A stretch of 64,000 nt of DNA from Dactylorhiza incarnata (GCA_033032865.1 JAWHQI010000019.1:16596001-16660000), one strand, 5' to 3'; numbered from the stretch's first letter, positions 44,319 to 55,995 are shown. Notes: a model not told the origin generated them from the sequence alone. A program made the numbers and translations.

Positions 44319-46311
44319 TTGTAGTTTTTTTTTACATTTTGGGGGGTGTTAATTGTGGTGTTTATTATGTGAATCTGTGGATATGCTCATTTGAAAATTT
44401 TGCTGAAAGAAAAAAAAAGTCAAGAAAAAGAAAGATAGAAAGAAAAAATGAGAAAAAAAAGAGAAGAAAAAAATGAGTTTTATTGAATATCGTGTAGAAA
44501 AATTATGTATTGGGAGTAGGCGGTGCACACACCTATGTTGCAAAAGTCCAAGTCTGGGGGTGTGGAGCACTTGCATTCGATTTTGGTGCGCGGGTAGCTA
44601 TTTTAAAAGCTCAATTGGGTTATGTGTTTTAAGCCATTTTGTTTATCATTGTTTACCTCACCTTAACCCAAGCCTCAATTAAAACCTGAAAGTCCTACTG
44701 ACTCACGCCTTGAACCAATCTATTGTCGTGGAGAGAATGTGACCGGGCAAGCTTATGGTCACCGACACTGATGGACTTCAGTGGAGTTTGTCCCGCATCC
44801 CGATCTTGAGCAATGCTCGTCTCAGCGCTTAGCTTACTTTCTCCGTATGCATGACCAAATGATTCACCGTTGTTCACCATTTTGAGTAGTTGTAATATGC
44901 TTTTTACTCTTTTAGAAATATATAAACTGTTTATATAACCAGAAATCTTCTCTACTATTTTTCTTATGCACGTGAGCATGCGACTTCGCATGGTACTCTG
45001 TATTGTAATTTTAAGCTATCTACTTTTCTCTCCCCGTTCGCTTAGAATTTGTTTGCTCGGGACGCGCAAATAGGTAAGTCTGGGGGTGTGATGAGTCCCA
45101 AATATATACACATTTATGGACTCATCTAGGCCGATTTTCTAGTCTATGCACTTCACTTTAGACATGTTTTCACTCATATTTGATACTCCATGCTAAGTGC
45201 ACCTCTAGGCCCGTTTTTGGTGTTATTTCATGTTCTTCTTCTTTAGTAGTTTTCATGCATTGTTAAGTGCCACTTTCAGTGGCTGGATTCGTGGTTGTGC
45301 TGGAACAGGAGTCGTGCAGGTGTTCCCGGTACAATTCTGTACAGGAACACTGCGCACGATCACTATTTCTATTGCGCACGACCACTAGTCGTGCGCCTCT
45401 GATCGTGTGCACTTAACCCTATTTTTTGAGTTCTGTCTCGGACAGTGCGCACGATCACCAACGATATTGCGCACGACCACCGGTCGTGTGCCACTGTGCG
45501 TGCGCACTTAACATCGATTTTATGAGTTCTGTTTCTACCAGTGCGCACGACCACCTACGATAATGCGCACGACCACCGGTCGTGCGCCACTGGTCGTGCG
45601 AACATGGTATTTTATAAATTTCTTACATTGCAGGCTCCACCCAGGCAGGCGCACGATCACAGGATTCCAGCACGCACGACCACTGGTCGTGCGCCAATGA
45701 CCGTGCGCACTGTTTATTCCAGCGCCTATAAATATTCCTGCTCGCGATTTAGGTCGGGATTCCGCATTTCTTCCGCCCAGCTCCGTCGTTTTCGCCTCTT
45801 CCGCAGGTTCTCCGCCCCCCTTGGCCTCCTCCATCATCCAAGAGCTTCAAGGAGAGGTTTCTAGCCCAAAGATCGCCAACGTCGAGCAAGGAGATCGTGT
45901 ATCGGAGTAGATTGGATCGTGACACGAAGAAGACGAGCCATTGGGAGGAAGTGACAACCCTCCTCTACCTCGGACGCAGTTGAAGACCGAGCTTGGACGC
46001 GGATTGACAACCCAGCGATTCCAACCGTGAATCTTCGGCAAGGCTTCGGATGTGGTCGACTCCTTTACCCTCTTTTTCCTTCTTTATGTTGATGATTATT
46101 TAGGTTAGACTCTTCTATATTTTGATGATGTGCACAATGAATCTTGTTATGTAATGTCTATTTCATTTATTTGAGATTATATTATTCATATGTATTTATG
46201 AGGTGCGCCCCCATCAAATTTCCATTCCACCTTCGTGTTCGGTGCCGCACTAGCAATTGCTAGTGGCGTGCTTGTCGAAGAGGTGCTTGCGACCCTCATC
46301 CGTATGCCTAC
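44319..46311 (+). mobile_element. Zinc-knuckle element copy 4: interior end and truncated LTR
   Basis: It matches 35708-36475 of copy 1 (GTAGTTTTTTTTTACATTTT onward), then the polypurine tract (45076-45088) and an LTR from 45089. The LTR keeps the palindromes and TATA (45726-45734), but its leader from about 45745 differs clearly from copies 1-2, so it is a distinct variant. It is cut near 46311. Confidence 0.8.
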
Positions 46312-46500
46312 TCTTTCATTCCCCCAGCAACTACAGTGCCATCTTCAGACGACCACTTATCAATGCGTTTTGTTGTGTCCCCTCCACATTCCACCAGTGC
46401 CTCAAGTTCAGGGCAGGAGGAGTCCAAGTCCAGATAAGGGGAGATCCGACGGTAGCCCGTCAATGCTATGTGACTGTCGTGAACACCATCCCGTGGATGG
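46312..46500 (+). pseudogene. Tat-C protease, C-terminal part
   Basis: It contains SNYSAIFRRPLINAFC, then STFHQCLKFRAGG, DPTVARQCYV and TVVNTIPWM. It matches Tat-A at about 1950-2115 (YNAIFGRPFLNGYQ through ARECYVKTVN). It continues in frame at 58863 (VDAEEWDRE) once the copia insertion is removed. Confidence 0.8.
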
Positions 46501-47990
46501 TGAAAGTGAGGCTAGATCTTAGTTTTACTCTAGGGGGGGTGAATAGTGTATTAAAAGTTTTTCACTTAATTTTATAGCGGAATCAAAATAGTGATACTTA
46601 TATGTATATTGCAGAGTGAGTTATAAAACTAAATAAAAACAAATCAGCACACTGCACAGCACACAGAAAATCACAACACAGAGGACAAAAGGATTTTTAT
46701 AGTAGTTCCCCACTAAACCTGGGTACGTCTACTCTTCTACCACACTTGGTAGGATTCCACTACAGGTTCTTGATCAGGTGCCCTGCCACCAAGGGAGTTT
46801 TGATCAGGTGTCCACACACCAAGTGAGCTTTTGAACAGTTGATCTAACCCAACTACATATTTTTGATCATGTGCCCTGCCACCAATGGTTGTAACTTTTG
46901 AAGGGAGTTATAACCCTTTATACAGGTGAAAAGAAAACAAAATATATTATTCTTCTCTTTCAGAGAAGACTCTAGTTGATCCTTGATGATGTTGAAGAGC
47001 TCCCCCTTATTTGATTAGTGTTTGATGATCAGGTGAGGAAGCTTCTTCTCTAGAATGTAGTAACTCTTTTCTTCTTCTTCTGTAGTTGAGATCCTGAGCA
47101 AATGCTCTAGATTGAGTGTCTCTGGATGAAGATGATCCACAGAGAAGAGTTAGCAAACAAGATAGGTAATAATATGTTGTTCTCTGTCTCTTCTTTTTGC
47201 TTTCTCTGTCTGTATGTAATCTGGAGAGCTTCTCTCTCTTATTTTGAATTCTTCTTCTTTCTTCTATCTCTCTCTTTGAAATGGAAGAGATAAAGTCTCT
47301 CTTTATCAACTGGACTCCTCGAGAAGATAAACTGCCATCTTTAATTTAAGTTGTTCTGCAACGACTATATCATTAATGTTCTACAACGGCTATATCATAA
47401 ATTGTTCTTCAACGGCTATATCATTAATGTAAGGCAGTGATAATTCATAAAAAGAAGTGAAGCAATATATAAATAGAAATCATTCAACATATTGCTTTAT
47501 CAGATCTAGAATTTTAGTCGAGCTGAGAAATGAGAATTTATAAAGCTCATAATATTTCGTCGATCTTAGCTTGAAGTTCATCGGGCTGAGCTCGACGTTT
47601 GTCGATCTGATCATTGAATAACTGCATAGAGAACTTTCGTCGAGCGCTGCTTGGATTTTGTCGAACGCAGCTTCAGATATATTTCGTCGAGTGCTGCTTG
47701 GATTTCATCGAATGCAGCTTCAGAGACATTTCGTTGATCGCAGCTTGCTTGATATTTCGTCGAGCGCTGCTAGCTTTTCGTCGATTGCAGCTTCCTTGAT
47801 ATTTCATCGAGCGATGCTAGCTTTTCGTCGAACGCAGCTTCAGAGTCATTTCGTCGATCGCGGTTAACTTATATTCTTTTATGTGTCTTCTGTCTGAATG
47901 AGATTTGATCTAGGTTTATACAAGATGTGTAATGATAGAAACTTAGACCAAAGATGGATCCTAACTCAAATCAAAACAAGGGTTCCAACA
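46501..47990 (-). repeat. 3' LTR of the copia element
   Basis: 1490 bp. It contains TTTCGTCGAGCGCTGCTTGG-type repeats at 47636-47870, built of alternating half units TTTCGTCGAGCGCTGCT and TCGTCGAACGCAGCTT. Confidence 0.87.
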
Positions 47991-49719
47991 ATCTCCCCCT
48001 ATTTGAGTTGGGATACCGATTTGAAATTTAAGACAAACAGGGATCCTAATTAAAACATACAGGGATCCTAATCCAAATCAATACTGGTGATCCAACAATC
48101 TCCCCCTATTTGGTTTAGGATGCTATGCAAGAGAAAGTAGAATAACTCAAAGCATATGAAATCATTTTAGTAGATATTATAAAGCTTTAAGGAGATATAC
48201 AGAATAAACAGATAGTAAAATTAATTGTTCTTTTGAAAGCATTTAATCATAAATTATTAAATTTCTTCTTCTTTTAATTTCTCTTCTTCTTTTAAATTTC
48301 TATTCTTCTTTTTTACTTTCCTTCTTCTTTTAATTTCTCTTCTTCTTTTAAATTTCTCCCCCTGTCTTGATACAGGAACCCTGGATCAAGACCCCTAGAA
48401 GAAGGGTAAATGGGAATATAAGCAATTCTGATTCCTAGATTTTGCTTTAATAGGATTCCATAAATATGATGAATTGCTACAGCTGTCAATGGATTCTAAG
48501 GAATTTTTAAGATAGAAAGTAATATCTCAGATTCAAATTGTTACAGCTGTTAATGTATTCTAAGGAATTTTTATCTTCTCAGAAAAACATTGCCTGATGC
48601 CTTCCTTTCTACAGAATTCTCTCATTAGAAGAGATTCTAACTCAGTGCCATGATCACTTCTGATTAATGCAAATAGAGTAGAGTACTCAAACCTTGATGG
48701 ACCTGAGAAAGTTTGTAAGAACATGAAGTTATCTGACTTTGTTTTTAAGATAAGAAAATTTATGTGAATCTTATAACTTTTTGTTTGATTACAATTGGAG
48801 TTAAAAGATTTATAATAGGTTTAAGCATTATCTTATTGTTAGTTATATTGGCTATTGTATCTGTTAAGTGTTTTACCAATTGAAATTTTCTTTGATAATC
48901 ATTAAAATATATGTTTAATAAACTACTCTGATTTCGTCGATCTCGGGTTGACAAAGTGCAGTGATTTCGTTGATCTTTGATTAAGGAATAGTTATATTTA
49001 TTCTCTGTGTTCAGAGTTTGTTGAACTCTGATTCGTTGAGCTCTGATTATAAGAAAATTATGCTTGATTTCTGTGTTCGGCTTTCGTCTATCTTGGATCG
49101 ACGAAGTCATTTGATTTCGTCAATCTCTGTTCGACGAATTTTGTTGAACACACAAAATTTTAGTGATTTCTACTGAGTCTGCTGCTACTTCTTTTTCTTT
49201 AGCAGAGACAAATTTTAACGATGTAGTTAGATTATTTTTCTTTTAAATATGAGATAGATTAGATGAAAATCCTAAGCTAAGTTTGCTGTCATTTAATCTG
49301 GCATTTATAGAGCTTGTGATATTCATTATTTTGATATTTCTCCCATTAAGAGATTGTTCAAACATTTCAGCTTTAATTGACTTATTTTTCAAGGAAATAC
49401 ATTGGTCTTCTGATGTTTTCGAATCTTCTTTAAGTTGAGTATTTGCAGAAGTTTAATTGTTTATTTATGTTAACTCTTATCTGAGAGATTTGATTTCTTT
49501 CTCAGATTTTATTAAATCTGTACATAGCATTTTAAAATCTGATTTGAATTGTTTAGGAGTAAAATCAAAACTTGAAATTACCTCATCTTCATCAGATTCA
49601 GATTCTGCATCTGAGTTGTGGTTTGACCCATTTATGGCCATCATGCAGAATTCTATATCATTTTGTTCTTCTTCTTCTTCACTTGAACTAGATGTTGATT
49701 CTGTATCTGAATCACTTGA
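47991..49719 (-). pseudogene. Copia interior, 3' part: gag end and integrase scrap
   Basis: On the minus strand from 49719, an acidic serine-rich stretch (SSDSDTEST, EEEEQNDIEFCMMA) resembles the end of copia gag. Near 48700-48570, IRSDHGTELESLLMREFCRK matches copia integrase (second catalytic Asp in the SDHGTE motif). The rest is non-coding, including CTTCTTTTAATTTC repeats near 48265-48360. The polypurine tract is at 47991-48005 and a second copy lies about 104 bp further in. Confidence 0.65.
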
Positions 49720-50581
49720 TGTTGAAACTAGTAACCCGGTTTCAGCGTTCGAAAGGGGGATGCGGCTAACTCTTACTTGACCTAAGCTAAGACCCTTGAC
49801 CGGTCACTAAGAACTGAGAGACTTGCCCTTGACGATCACTGGAGTCTAGATACAGACCCCTTATGCTGTAGCGCGGAGGTCCCACCACAAACCCGGAAGC
49901 TCACTCGGAACTTCCCCTCCCAAGCCAATGCCGAGCCTGGGCACCTTGGAGGGCACTTAGAACCACCTCACTGTCAACCTTCGAAGACAAGAAGAGGGGG
50001 GGTGCTTGCTCACAAGATCACGCGAGAGAGGGGGAAGGAACCAACCCTTCCCAAGGTGCCCATGGGGGTCTATTTATAGACTTTCCCAAAAACGGACTGC
50101 GAATAGCCAAAATCGGACTACGAATAACCAAATTCCTCTGAAAGATAGGGGACGGGCGAGTGGGGGGCTGCCCCCACTCGCCTCCTCAAGAGGGAGGACG
50201 GGCGAGTGGGGGATTCTCCCACTTTCCCACGGCCGGGCGAGTGGGGGGTCTCCCCACTCGCCCACGGCCGGGCGATTGGGGGGCTCCCCACTCGCCCACG
50301 GCCGGGCGAGTGGGGGGCCTCCCCGCTCGCCCATGGTCGGGCGAGTGGGGGGGTCTCCCCACTCGCCCAAAGGGTCGGGCGAGTGGGGGATGTCCCCCCC
50401 ACTCGCCCGAGGGAAGCGGATGCTCTGCCCGCTCGCCCCACCGCCCTTCCTTCCATCTTCTCCGGACCCGCTTTCACCATAGCAAGTTTCGGCCGCTTGT
50501 GAACGGCTATTCTCCTTATCCGCCTCGATATGGTTGAGTCTGGGTTAACCAAACCAGCTCGGCAAATATGAGGGTTGTACA
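49720..50581 (-). repeat. 3' LTR of Tat-D
   Basis: 862 bp. On the minus strand the TATA box TCTATAAATA (50069-50078) is preceded by the palindrome array (50150-50420). Confidence 0.88.
50150..50420 (-). repeat. Palindrome array with 12-bp arms in the Tat-D LTR
   Basis: The unit is GGGCGAGTGGGG, five bases, CCCCACTCGCCC, then ACGGCC, repeated about every 35 bp (for example 50235-50263). There are six to seven copies here and eight to nine in the right LTR (56424-56770), which also has a 23-C run. The reading frames across it are artefacts of the repeat. Confidence 0.88.
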
Positions 50582-50692
50582 CAATCCCCGCTCTTTTTGA
50601 GCTTGTCCCAAGCTTGAAAAGAATGTCCAACCCACCTATTTGACGAGCAGGTAGAGTTTTTGGGAGAATCTTTGGAGGGCCCCGCTCGACGG

Positions 50693-50702
50693 CTATAAAA
50701 AC
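50693..50702 (+). promoter_or_regulatory. TATA box of the Tat-D antisense gene
   Basis: CTATAAAAAC, on the strand opposite to pol, 66 nt before the ATG at 50768. The spacing is nearly the same as for antisense gene 1 of Tat-A. Confidence 0.6.
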
Positions 50703-50767
50703 CCTGAGGGGGAGGTGAGGAGTGCACCATTCCTGATAGCTCCCCCTACTCTCCCCACTCGAACAGG

Positions 50768-51192
50768 ATGGATCCACCCCGAGACTTCAGGGCCAGCTTC
50801 AAGGCTCTTTTCGAGAAGGGTCAAACCGACCTAACGGAGCTTGGAGCTTTGGTTCGCGCTTATGTTGGTGGCTTTTCTTTTCTCAGCCTCTCCACCTGCA
50901 CAGGCTCTAACCCTACTGTTTTGCCGACCTGCAGGAACCCGGCGCTGCCGAATCACTTAGGAGACGGTGCGAGGAGTCGGACATGAAGGTGCTCGACCTA
51001 AAGGCTCAGCTCGCTGAGGCTCGAAGACCGCTAAAGGAGACAGGGAGAGAAAGAGGTGGACCTCCGAAGGCATCGACGTCCTCCCCACCTTGCCCGGCTG
51101 AAGCAGAGAGTGCTCGGAGGAAGATCGTGACGTCAACGGCCCAAATCCTGGTGATCCGCCTTCATGGGGCGGATGCTCTCCGAGACAGCTAG
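50768..51192 (+). CDS. Tat-D antisense gene: short coiled-coil protein, spliced
   Basis: It is read opposite to pol. It starts ATG at 50768 (MDPPRDFRASFKALFEKG). A 71-nt intron at 50864-50934 (GTTGGT to CCGACCTGCAG) joins the first 32 codons in phase 0 to EPGAAESLRRRCEESDMKVL, which continues as a short coiled coil (KVLDLKAQLAEARRPLKE) and ends at 51190-51192. The product is about 118 residues. Unspliced, the upstream frame stops soon after the second exon begins. The donor GTTGGT is weak. It is in the position of the Tat-A antisense genes, but I see no sequence match to them. Confidence 0.5.
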
Positions 51193-51613
51193 AGGGTGTT
51201 CTCTGCCGACGACGTCCTGCACGAGTTCCTCCCTTCTCCCGAGCGACCTGGCTTGTCTTTTTTCGGTGGTGGTTATTCCCCCTGAATGTTATGGTTGTCA
51301 GGGGCCCCTCCTTTCTTGCTGTTTCTTATAGTAACCATGTACCCCTTGCGTGTATTCTTCTTTTCATCCTGCATATATCAGTAAGGGTGAAGTAACGGTT
51401 TATGTAATATATGTCGCTACCGAACCAGCTATTGTTCTAATGAATCTCTTAGCTTGTTCTTCTTTTTCCTTACTGCTTAGGGATTCGATGCCTTGTTGAA
51501 CCGATCACTGAGTGACTAGTCGGTTCGACCAGCCTCACCGCTTGCCGACATGACTGAGCCCGGCGAATGGTCCCTAGTCAAGGACCTTAGATATTTGAGG
51601 CAGAACACCACTC
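51193..51613. other. Tat-D spacer
   Basis: Non-coding sequence between the antisense gene and the tandem array. I see nothing specific in it. Confidence 0.5.
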
Positions 51614-52493
51614 CGTGTCCTAGGTGCTTCGCTTACCTGGAGACAGGTGGAACCAATGCCTTCCTGAATCAGTTGGATGCGGGAGTACCCATCCGCGTCC
51701 TAGGTGCTTTGCCTTCCTGGAGACAGGGGAACTCAGTGCCCTCCTAATCCAATGGGAGGCGGAGGTGTCCACCTGCGTCCTAGGGGCTCAGCTTGCCTGG
51801 AGACAGAGGAACTCAGCGCCCTCCTAGATCAGCTGGAGGCAGGAGTACCCATCCGCGTCCTAGGTGCCTTGCTTTCCTGGAGACAGGGGAACCTAACGCC
51901 CTCCCAATTCAATGGGAGGCAGAAGTGTCCACCCGCATCATAGGGGCTCAGCTTGCCTAGAGACAGAGAAACTCAGCGCCCTCCTAGATCAGCTGGATGC
52001 GGGAGTACCCCTCCGCGTCCTAGGTGTCTTGCTTTCCTGAAGATAGGGGAACCTAACGCCCTCCCAATTCAATGAGAGGCGGAAGTGTCCACCCGCGTCC
52101 TAGGGGCTCAGCTTGCCTGGAGACAGAGGAACTCAGCGCCCTCCTAGATCAGCTGGAGGTGGGAGTACCCATCCGCGTCCTAGGTGCCTTGCTTTCCTGG
52201 AGACAGGGGAACCTAACGCCCTCCCAATTCAATGGGAGGCGGAAGTGTCCACCTGCGTCCTAGGTGCTCTGCTTGCCTAGAGACAGAGGAACTCAGCGCC
52301 CTCCTAGATCAGCTGGAGGCGGGAGTACCCATCTCCATCATAGGTGCCTTGCTTTCCTAGAGACAGGGGAACCTAACGCCCTCCCAATTCAATGGGAGGG
52401 GGAAGTGTCCACCCACGTCCTAGGGGCTCAGCTTGCCTAGAGACAGAGGAACTCAGCGCCCTCATAGGGAGTCAACCTCATCTGGGGGAGCTT
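51614..52493. repeat. 80-bp tandem repeat array with alternating A/B units
   Basis: The TCCTAGG box recurs exactly every 80 bp from 51698 to 52418, after a more diverged first unit at 51616, so about 11 units. Two variants mostly alternate: one with GGTGCCTTGCTTTCC and AATTCAATGGGAGG, the other with GGGCTCAGCTTGCC and GATCAGCTGGAGG. This gives a 160-bp higher-order unit. It lies in the 3' region, known in Tat-type elements to produce satellite repeats. Confidence 0.9.
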
Positions 52494-52611
52494 GATGCTT
52501 TCGCGATGCGACTTTCTTCTTTGAATCCTACTAACCTATACTCATGTTGGCTACAGTAACTATCATAAGCTGGAGTAAGAGGTCTGGTTAAAGAGAAAAT
52601 CAGCATATTTA

Positions 52612-55600
52612 TTAAGGGTAAAAACGCTTAAGATCATCGGCACTCCAAGTATTACCAAGGGGGATCCCCTCAACATTTTGAAGGCGATACCCCCCGGACT
52701 TCAGGGCTTCCAAGATTACATAGGGCCCCTCCCAATTGGGCTGGATCTTTCCTACGTTCGCCGACCTTCCCGGGGCGTCGACCTTTTTGAGGACTAGGTC
52801 CCCTAGGGCGAATTGCTTGATTCTAATGTTCTTATCGAAGTACCTGGCCATCCGGCGCTTCACCTCCTCTTATCGAACCGTGGCAAGGTCTTGGAGCTCC
52901 TCAACCATGTCCAGCGAGATCCGTTGCTCCTCTTCATTATCAAGTCTCCAGTCTTTGTCTCCCTCCTCGGCGGCTACGACCCGGGGGGATCTGACCTCGA
53001 ATTCTACTGGGAGCACGGCTTCCGACCCATGGGAGAGTTTGAATGGCGTTTCCCCCATTGTCGTATTGGGCATTGTTCTCAAGTCCCATAAGACTGAGGG
53101 AAGTTGCTCCACCTAGTTCCCCTTCAGGTTTTCCACCTTCTTCTTCAACAAGTTGACTATGACTTTGTTCGCGGCCTCTACCTATCCATTGCTTCTAGGG
53201 TGATGAACAGAGGCAAAATGGAGGTCGATGCCCACTTGACTGCAGAAGTTAATAAGTTCATCGCTAGCGAACTGCGGCCCGTTGTCTGTCACTATGGCGA
53301 GGGGGAGCCCGTGCCTGCAAATTATTTCCCCCCAGATGAAATTCTTTATCACCTGCGAGGTCGTCTTTGCCAAGGCCATAAGCTCCACCCATTTGGAGAA
53401 ATAGTCAATCATGACTAACAGGAATCTCCTCTGACCGCTAGCCTGAGGGAACGGGCCGACCAAGTCCATCCCCCATATGGCAAAGGGCCAAGGCGCAGTG
53501 ATTGTTCTGAGCCTTTGTGCAGGTTGAAGATGGAGTGGCGCGAAGAGCTGACACTTCTGACACCTCTTTGCAAATTCCATGGCATACTTCTGAAGGGTCG
53601 GCCATAAGTACCCCTGCCTCAACACCCTCTTTTCTAAGGTCTGACTCCCTGAATGGCTCCCGCATTCCTCGGAGTGGATTTCCTCCAAAACCCTTGGAAC
53701 TTCATCCTCCGTCACGCACCTTGCTAGGAGCCCAGCCAAGGTCTTCCTATACAAACTTCCTTCCCGCATCATGTAGTATGCTGACTTGTATCTGAACCGC
53801 CTCTTATCCAGGTCCCCCTCCGGGAACTTGCCTGAGGTCAGGAAGGTGAGGATCGGGTCTATCCATGAGGCTCTTTGATCGATCTCCATTATCTCGCCCT
53901 CCTCGATGGATGGGCGGAAAAGCTCGGTCACCTCCCTCCTGCGCGAGGGCCGTGCTTTGATAGCTGGTCCGCCCTGGCATTCTCCTCTCTTGGAATGTGT
54001 TGGATGGAGAAAGTGTGAAACCATCCAACGAGGTCCCTAACTTTTGCCAGATACCTCTGGAGGGTTGGTTCCTTCGCCTCGAACTCCCCTTGAACCTGGG
54101 AGGCCACCACCATTGAATCTGTGAAAACCTTCACGTCCCGGATCTCCAGCTCTCTTGCCAGACGAAGCCCTGCCACCACTGCATCATACTCGGCCTGATT
54201 GTTGGTCACAGGGAACCGAATGTGGATCGCTTACTCGATCCTGGTCCCATGTGGGCTGACCAGGATCACCCCTCCGCCGAGGGAATTTCTTCCTGATGCC
54301 CCATCTGCGAACAGGTCCCATGCTACTAACCCGGTGGGTTCTTGCCCTTCCACCTCCTTGCCATACTCTGCCAGGAAGTCTGCTACCGCCTGCGCCTTCA
54401 TCGACAACCGAGGGACAAAGGTGACGTCAAACTCGCTGAGCTCGACCGACCACTTCTCCAACCTGCCCGAATGCTCCACTCCCTCCATAACGTTGTGAAG
54501 GGGATGGTCGGTGACCACCCTGATTGAAAGAGCCTGGAAATAGGGACGGAGTTTTCGGGCTGAGATGATTAAAGCGAACGCCAGCTTCTCCAGTGCAGGG
54601 TATTTGAGCTCTGCCTTCTTCAGGACTCGTCTAACGTAGTAAATCGGCAACTGCTTCTTCCCCTCTCCCCGGACTAGGACCGAACTCACCGCCTCGACCC
54701 CTACCCTAGGTAGAGAAAAAGGTCTTCCCCTTCTCTCAGCCCTTGGAGCAAAGGGGCTCGCGTCAGTTGTTCCTTCAACGCTTGAAACGCCTTTTCGCAC
54801 TCTGGCGTCCATTCGAACTTTTGACCCTAGCGCAGGGCTTTGAAGAAAGGGGAGCACTTCTCTCCCGCTCTGGAGAGGAACCGGCTCATCCCTGCTAACT
54901 TCCCAGTCAGCCTCTGAATTTCCTTCGCGCTCCTCGGTGACTCCAACTCCAAGATGGCTTTGACCTTGTATGGATTGGGTTCGACCCCCTCCGGGGTGAG
55001 TAGGTGACCCAGGAACTTTCCACGTCTCGCTCCGAAAACGCATTTAGAAGGGTTAGGCCTCATCTTGAACCTCTGAAGGGTAGCGAAGGTCTCCACTAGA
55101 TCCTGCAGGTGGGACTTCACGTTCTTGCTTTTAACCATCAAGTCATCCACATAGACCTCTAAGTTGCACCCCTTCTGCTCCTTGAAGACTCGGTCCATCA
55201 TCCTTTGGTAGGTTGCTCCTACATTCCTCAATCTGAATGGCATCATCTTGTAACAGTAGCAGCCATCATCCGTGATGAACGAGACATCCTTGACATCGGG
55301 CGAATGCATTCGGATTTGATGATAGCCGGAGAACGCATCTAAGAAGCTCATCACCGGGATGCCGACAGCTGAGTCCACCAACGCATCAATCCGGGGCAAC
55401 GGGTAGCAGTCTTTTGGACATGCTTTGTTCAACAGAGTGAATTCCACGCACATCCTCCACCTCCGGTCCCCCTTCTTCACCATTACCACGTTAGAAACCC
55501 ATCCTGGGTATTTGATTTCCTCCACAAAGCCTGCCTCTAGCAGTTTCCCCACCTCCTCTCTGATCGGCCCAGCAAGGGTGGGCGACACGTTCCTCTTTTT

Positions 55601-55977
55601 TTTGGCGAATGGGGCGGACGTTCGGTTCGAGGTTGAGGCGATGACATGCCACATTCGCATCAACACCTGGCATCTCCGCAGCGCTCCACGCAAAGATGTC
55701 TACATTTTGTTGGACACATCTTCGGATCTTCTCTTGATCCTGCCCGTTCAGCCTCCCGCTAATTCGTATCTTCTCCGGCCTTCCACTGCCGCCAATGACC
55801 TCCCTCTCACTCACTTCCTCTGCCACCTCCAACTTGGTCAGATCACCCAACACCTGATCTGCCTCTTCTGCCTTCTCCTCCCCTGTCAATGACCGCAACT
55901 TGCTGGGAGGAGGCGAGTTCCCAGGCTCTTTGCTTCCTGCCATGGGACTTGGCTCAGAGCTTTCCGAACTAGCCGCT
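52612..55977 (-). pseudogene. pol: Tat-D pol: reverse transcriptase, two RNase H domains, integrase
   Basis: On the minus strand from 55977: VDIFAWSAAEMPGV, WRMCVEFTLLNKACP, FLDAFSGYHQI, catalytic YVDDLMVKS, FLGHLLTPEG; RNase H (YYVRRVLKKAE); archaeal-type RNase H (LFADGASG, NNQAEYDA, VFTDS); integrase (CGSHSGSQTLEKR, GMDLVGPFPQ, IVTDNGPQF). A TAG at 53179-53181 sits between HPRSNG and VEAANK, a TAA near 52866-52868 follows LATVR, and several frameshifts occur. The C-terminal part ends WSADDLKRFYP at 52612. The MPFRLRNVG motif departs from the usual MPFGLKNAG. The start of gag-pol (gag, protease) is missing. Confidence 0.86.
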
Positions 55978-55995
55978 TCCACGCTCACCGCACCA
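55978..55995 (-). other. Primer-binding site of Tat-D, exact tRNA-Phe match
   Basis: The plus strand reads TCCACGCTCACCGCACCA, the last 18 bases of plant tRNA-Phe including CCA. It is three bases from the LTR at 55999. Confidence 0.9.

Larger units (their letters stand above)
31581..46311. mobile_element. Rearranged cluster of a non-autonomous Athila-related element encoding a two-zinc-knuckle protein
   Basis: Copy 1 (plus): LTR 31581-33282, interior, LTR 36476-38169. Copy 2 (minus): LTR 38183-39323, interior, LTR 42516-43268. Copy 3 (minus): interior part at about 43290-44317. Copy 4 (plus): interior end 44319-45088, LTR 45089 to about 46311. All share the TGATGAGTCCC start, the AAGTCTGGGGGTG polypurine tract and tRNA-Asp primer sites. 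No copy has protease, reverse transcriptase or integrase. Copies 1 and 2 form a 5.09 kb inverted repeat. The left edge falls in the Tat-C protease; the right LTR is truncated, with loss of part of Tat-C. Confidence 0.85.

Noticed and set aside
50006..50777. Several overlapping frames of 100-220 codons rich in GRASGG or RPWASG repeats (also 56280-56945)
   Set aside because: They are translations of the palindromic LTR array; they occur in every frame and on both strands.
51550..52493. Possible CRISPR array because of regular 80-bp spacing
   Set aside because: Whole units are repeated with no unique spacers, in a plant retrotransposon 3' region. It is a tandem repeat.
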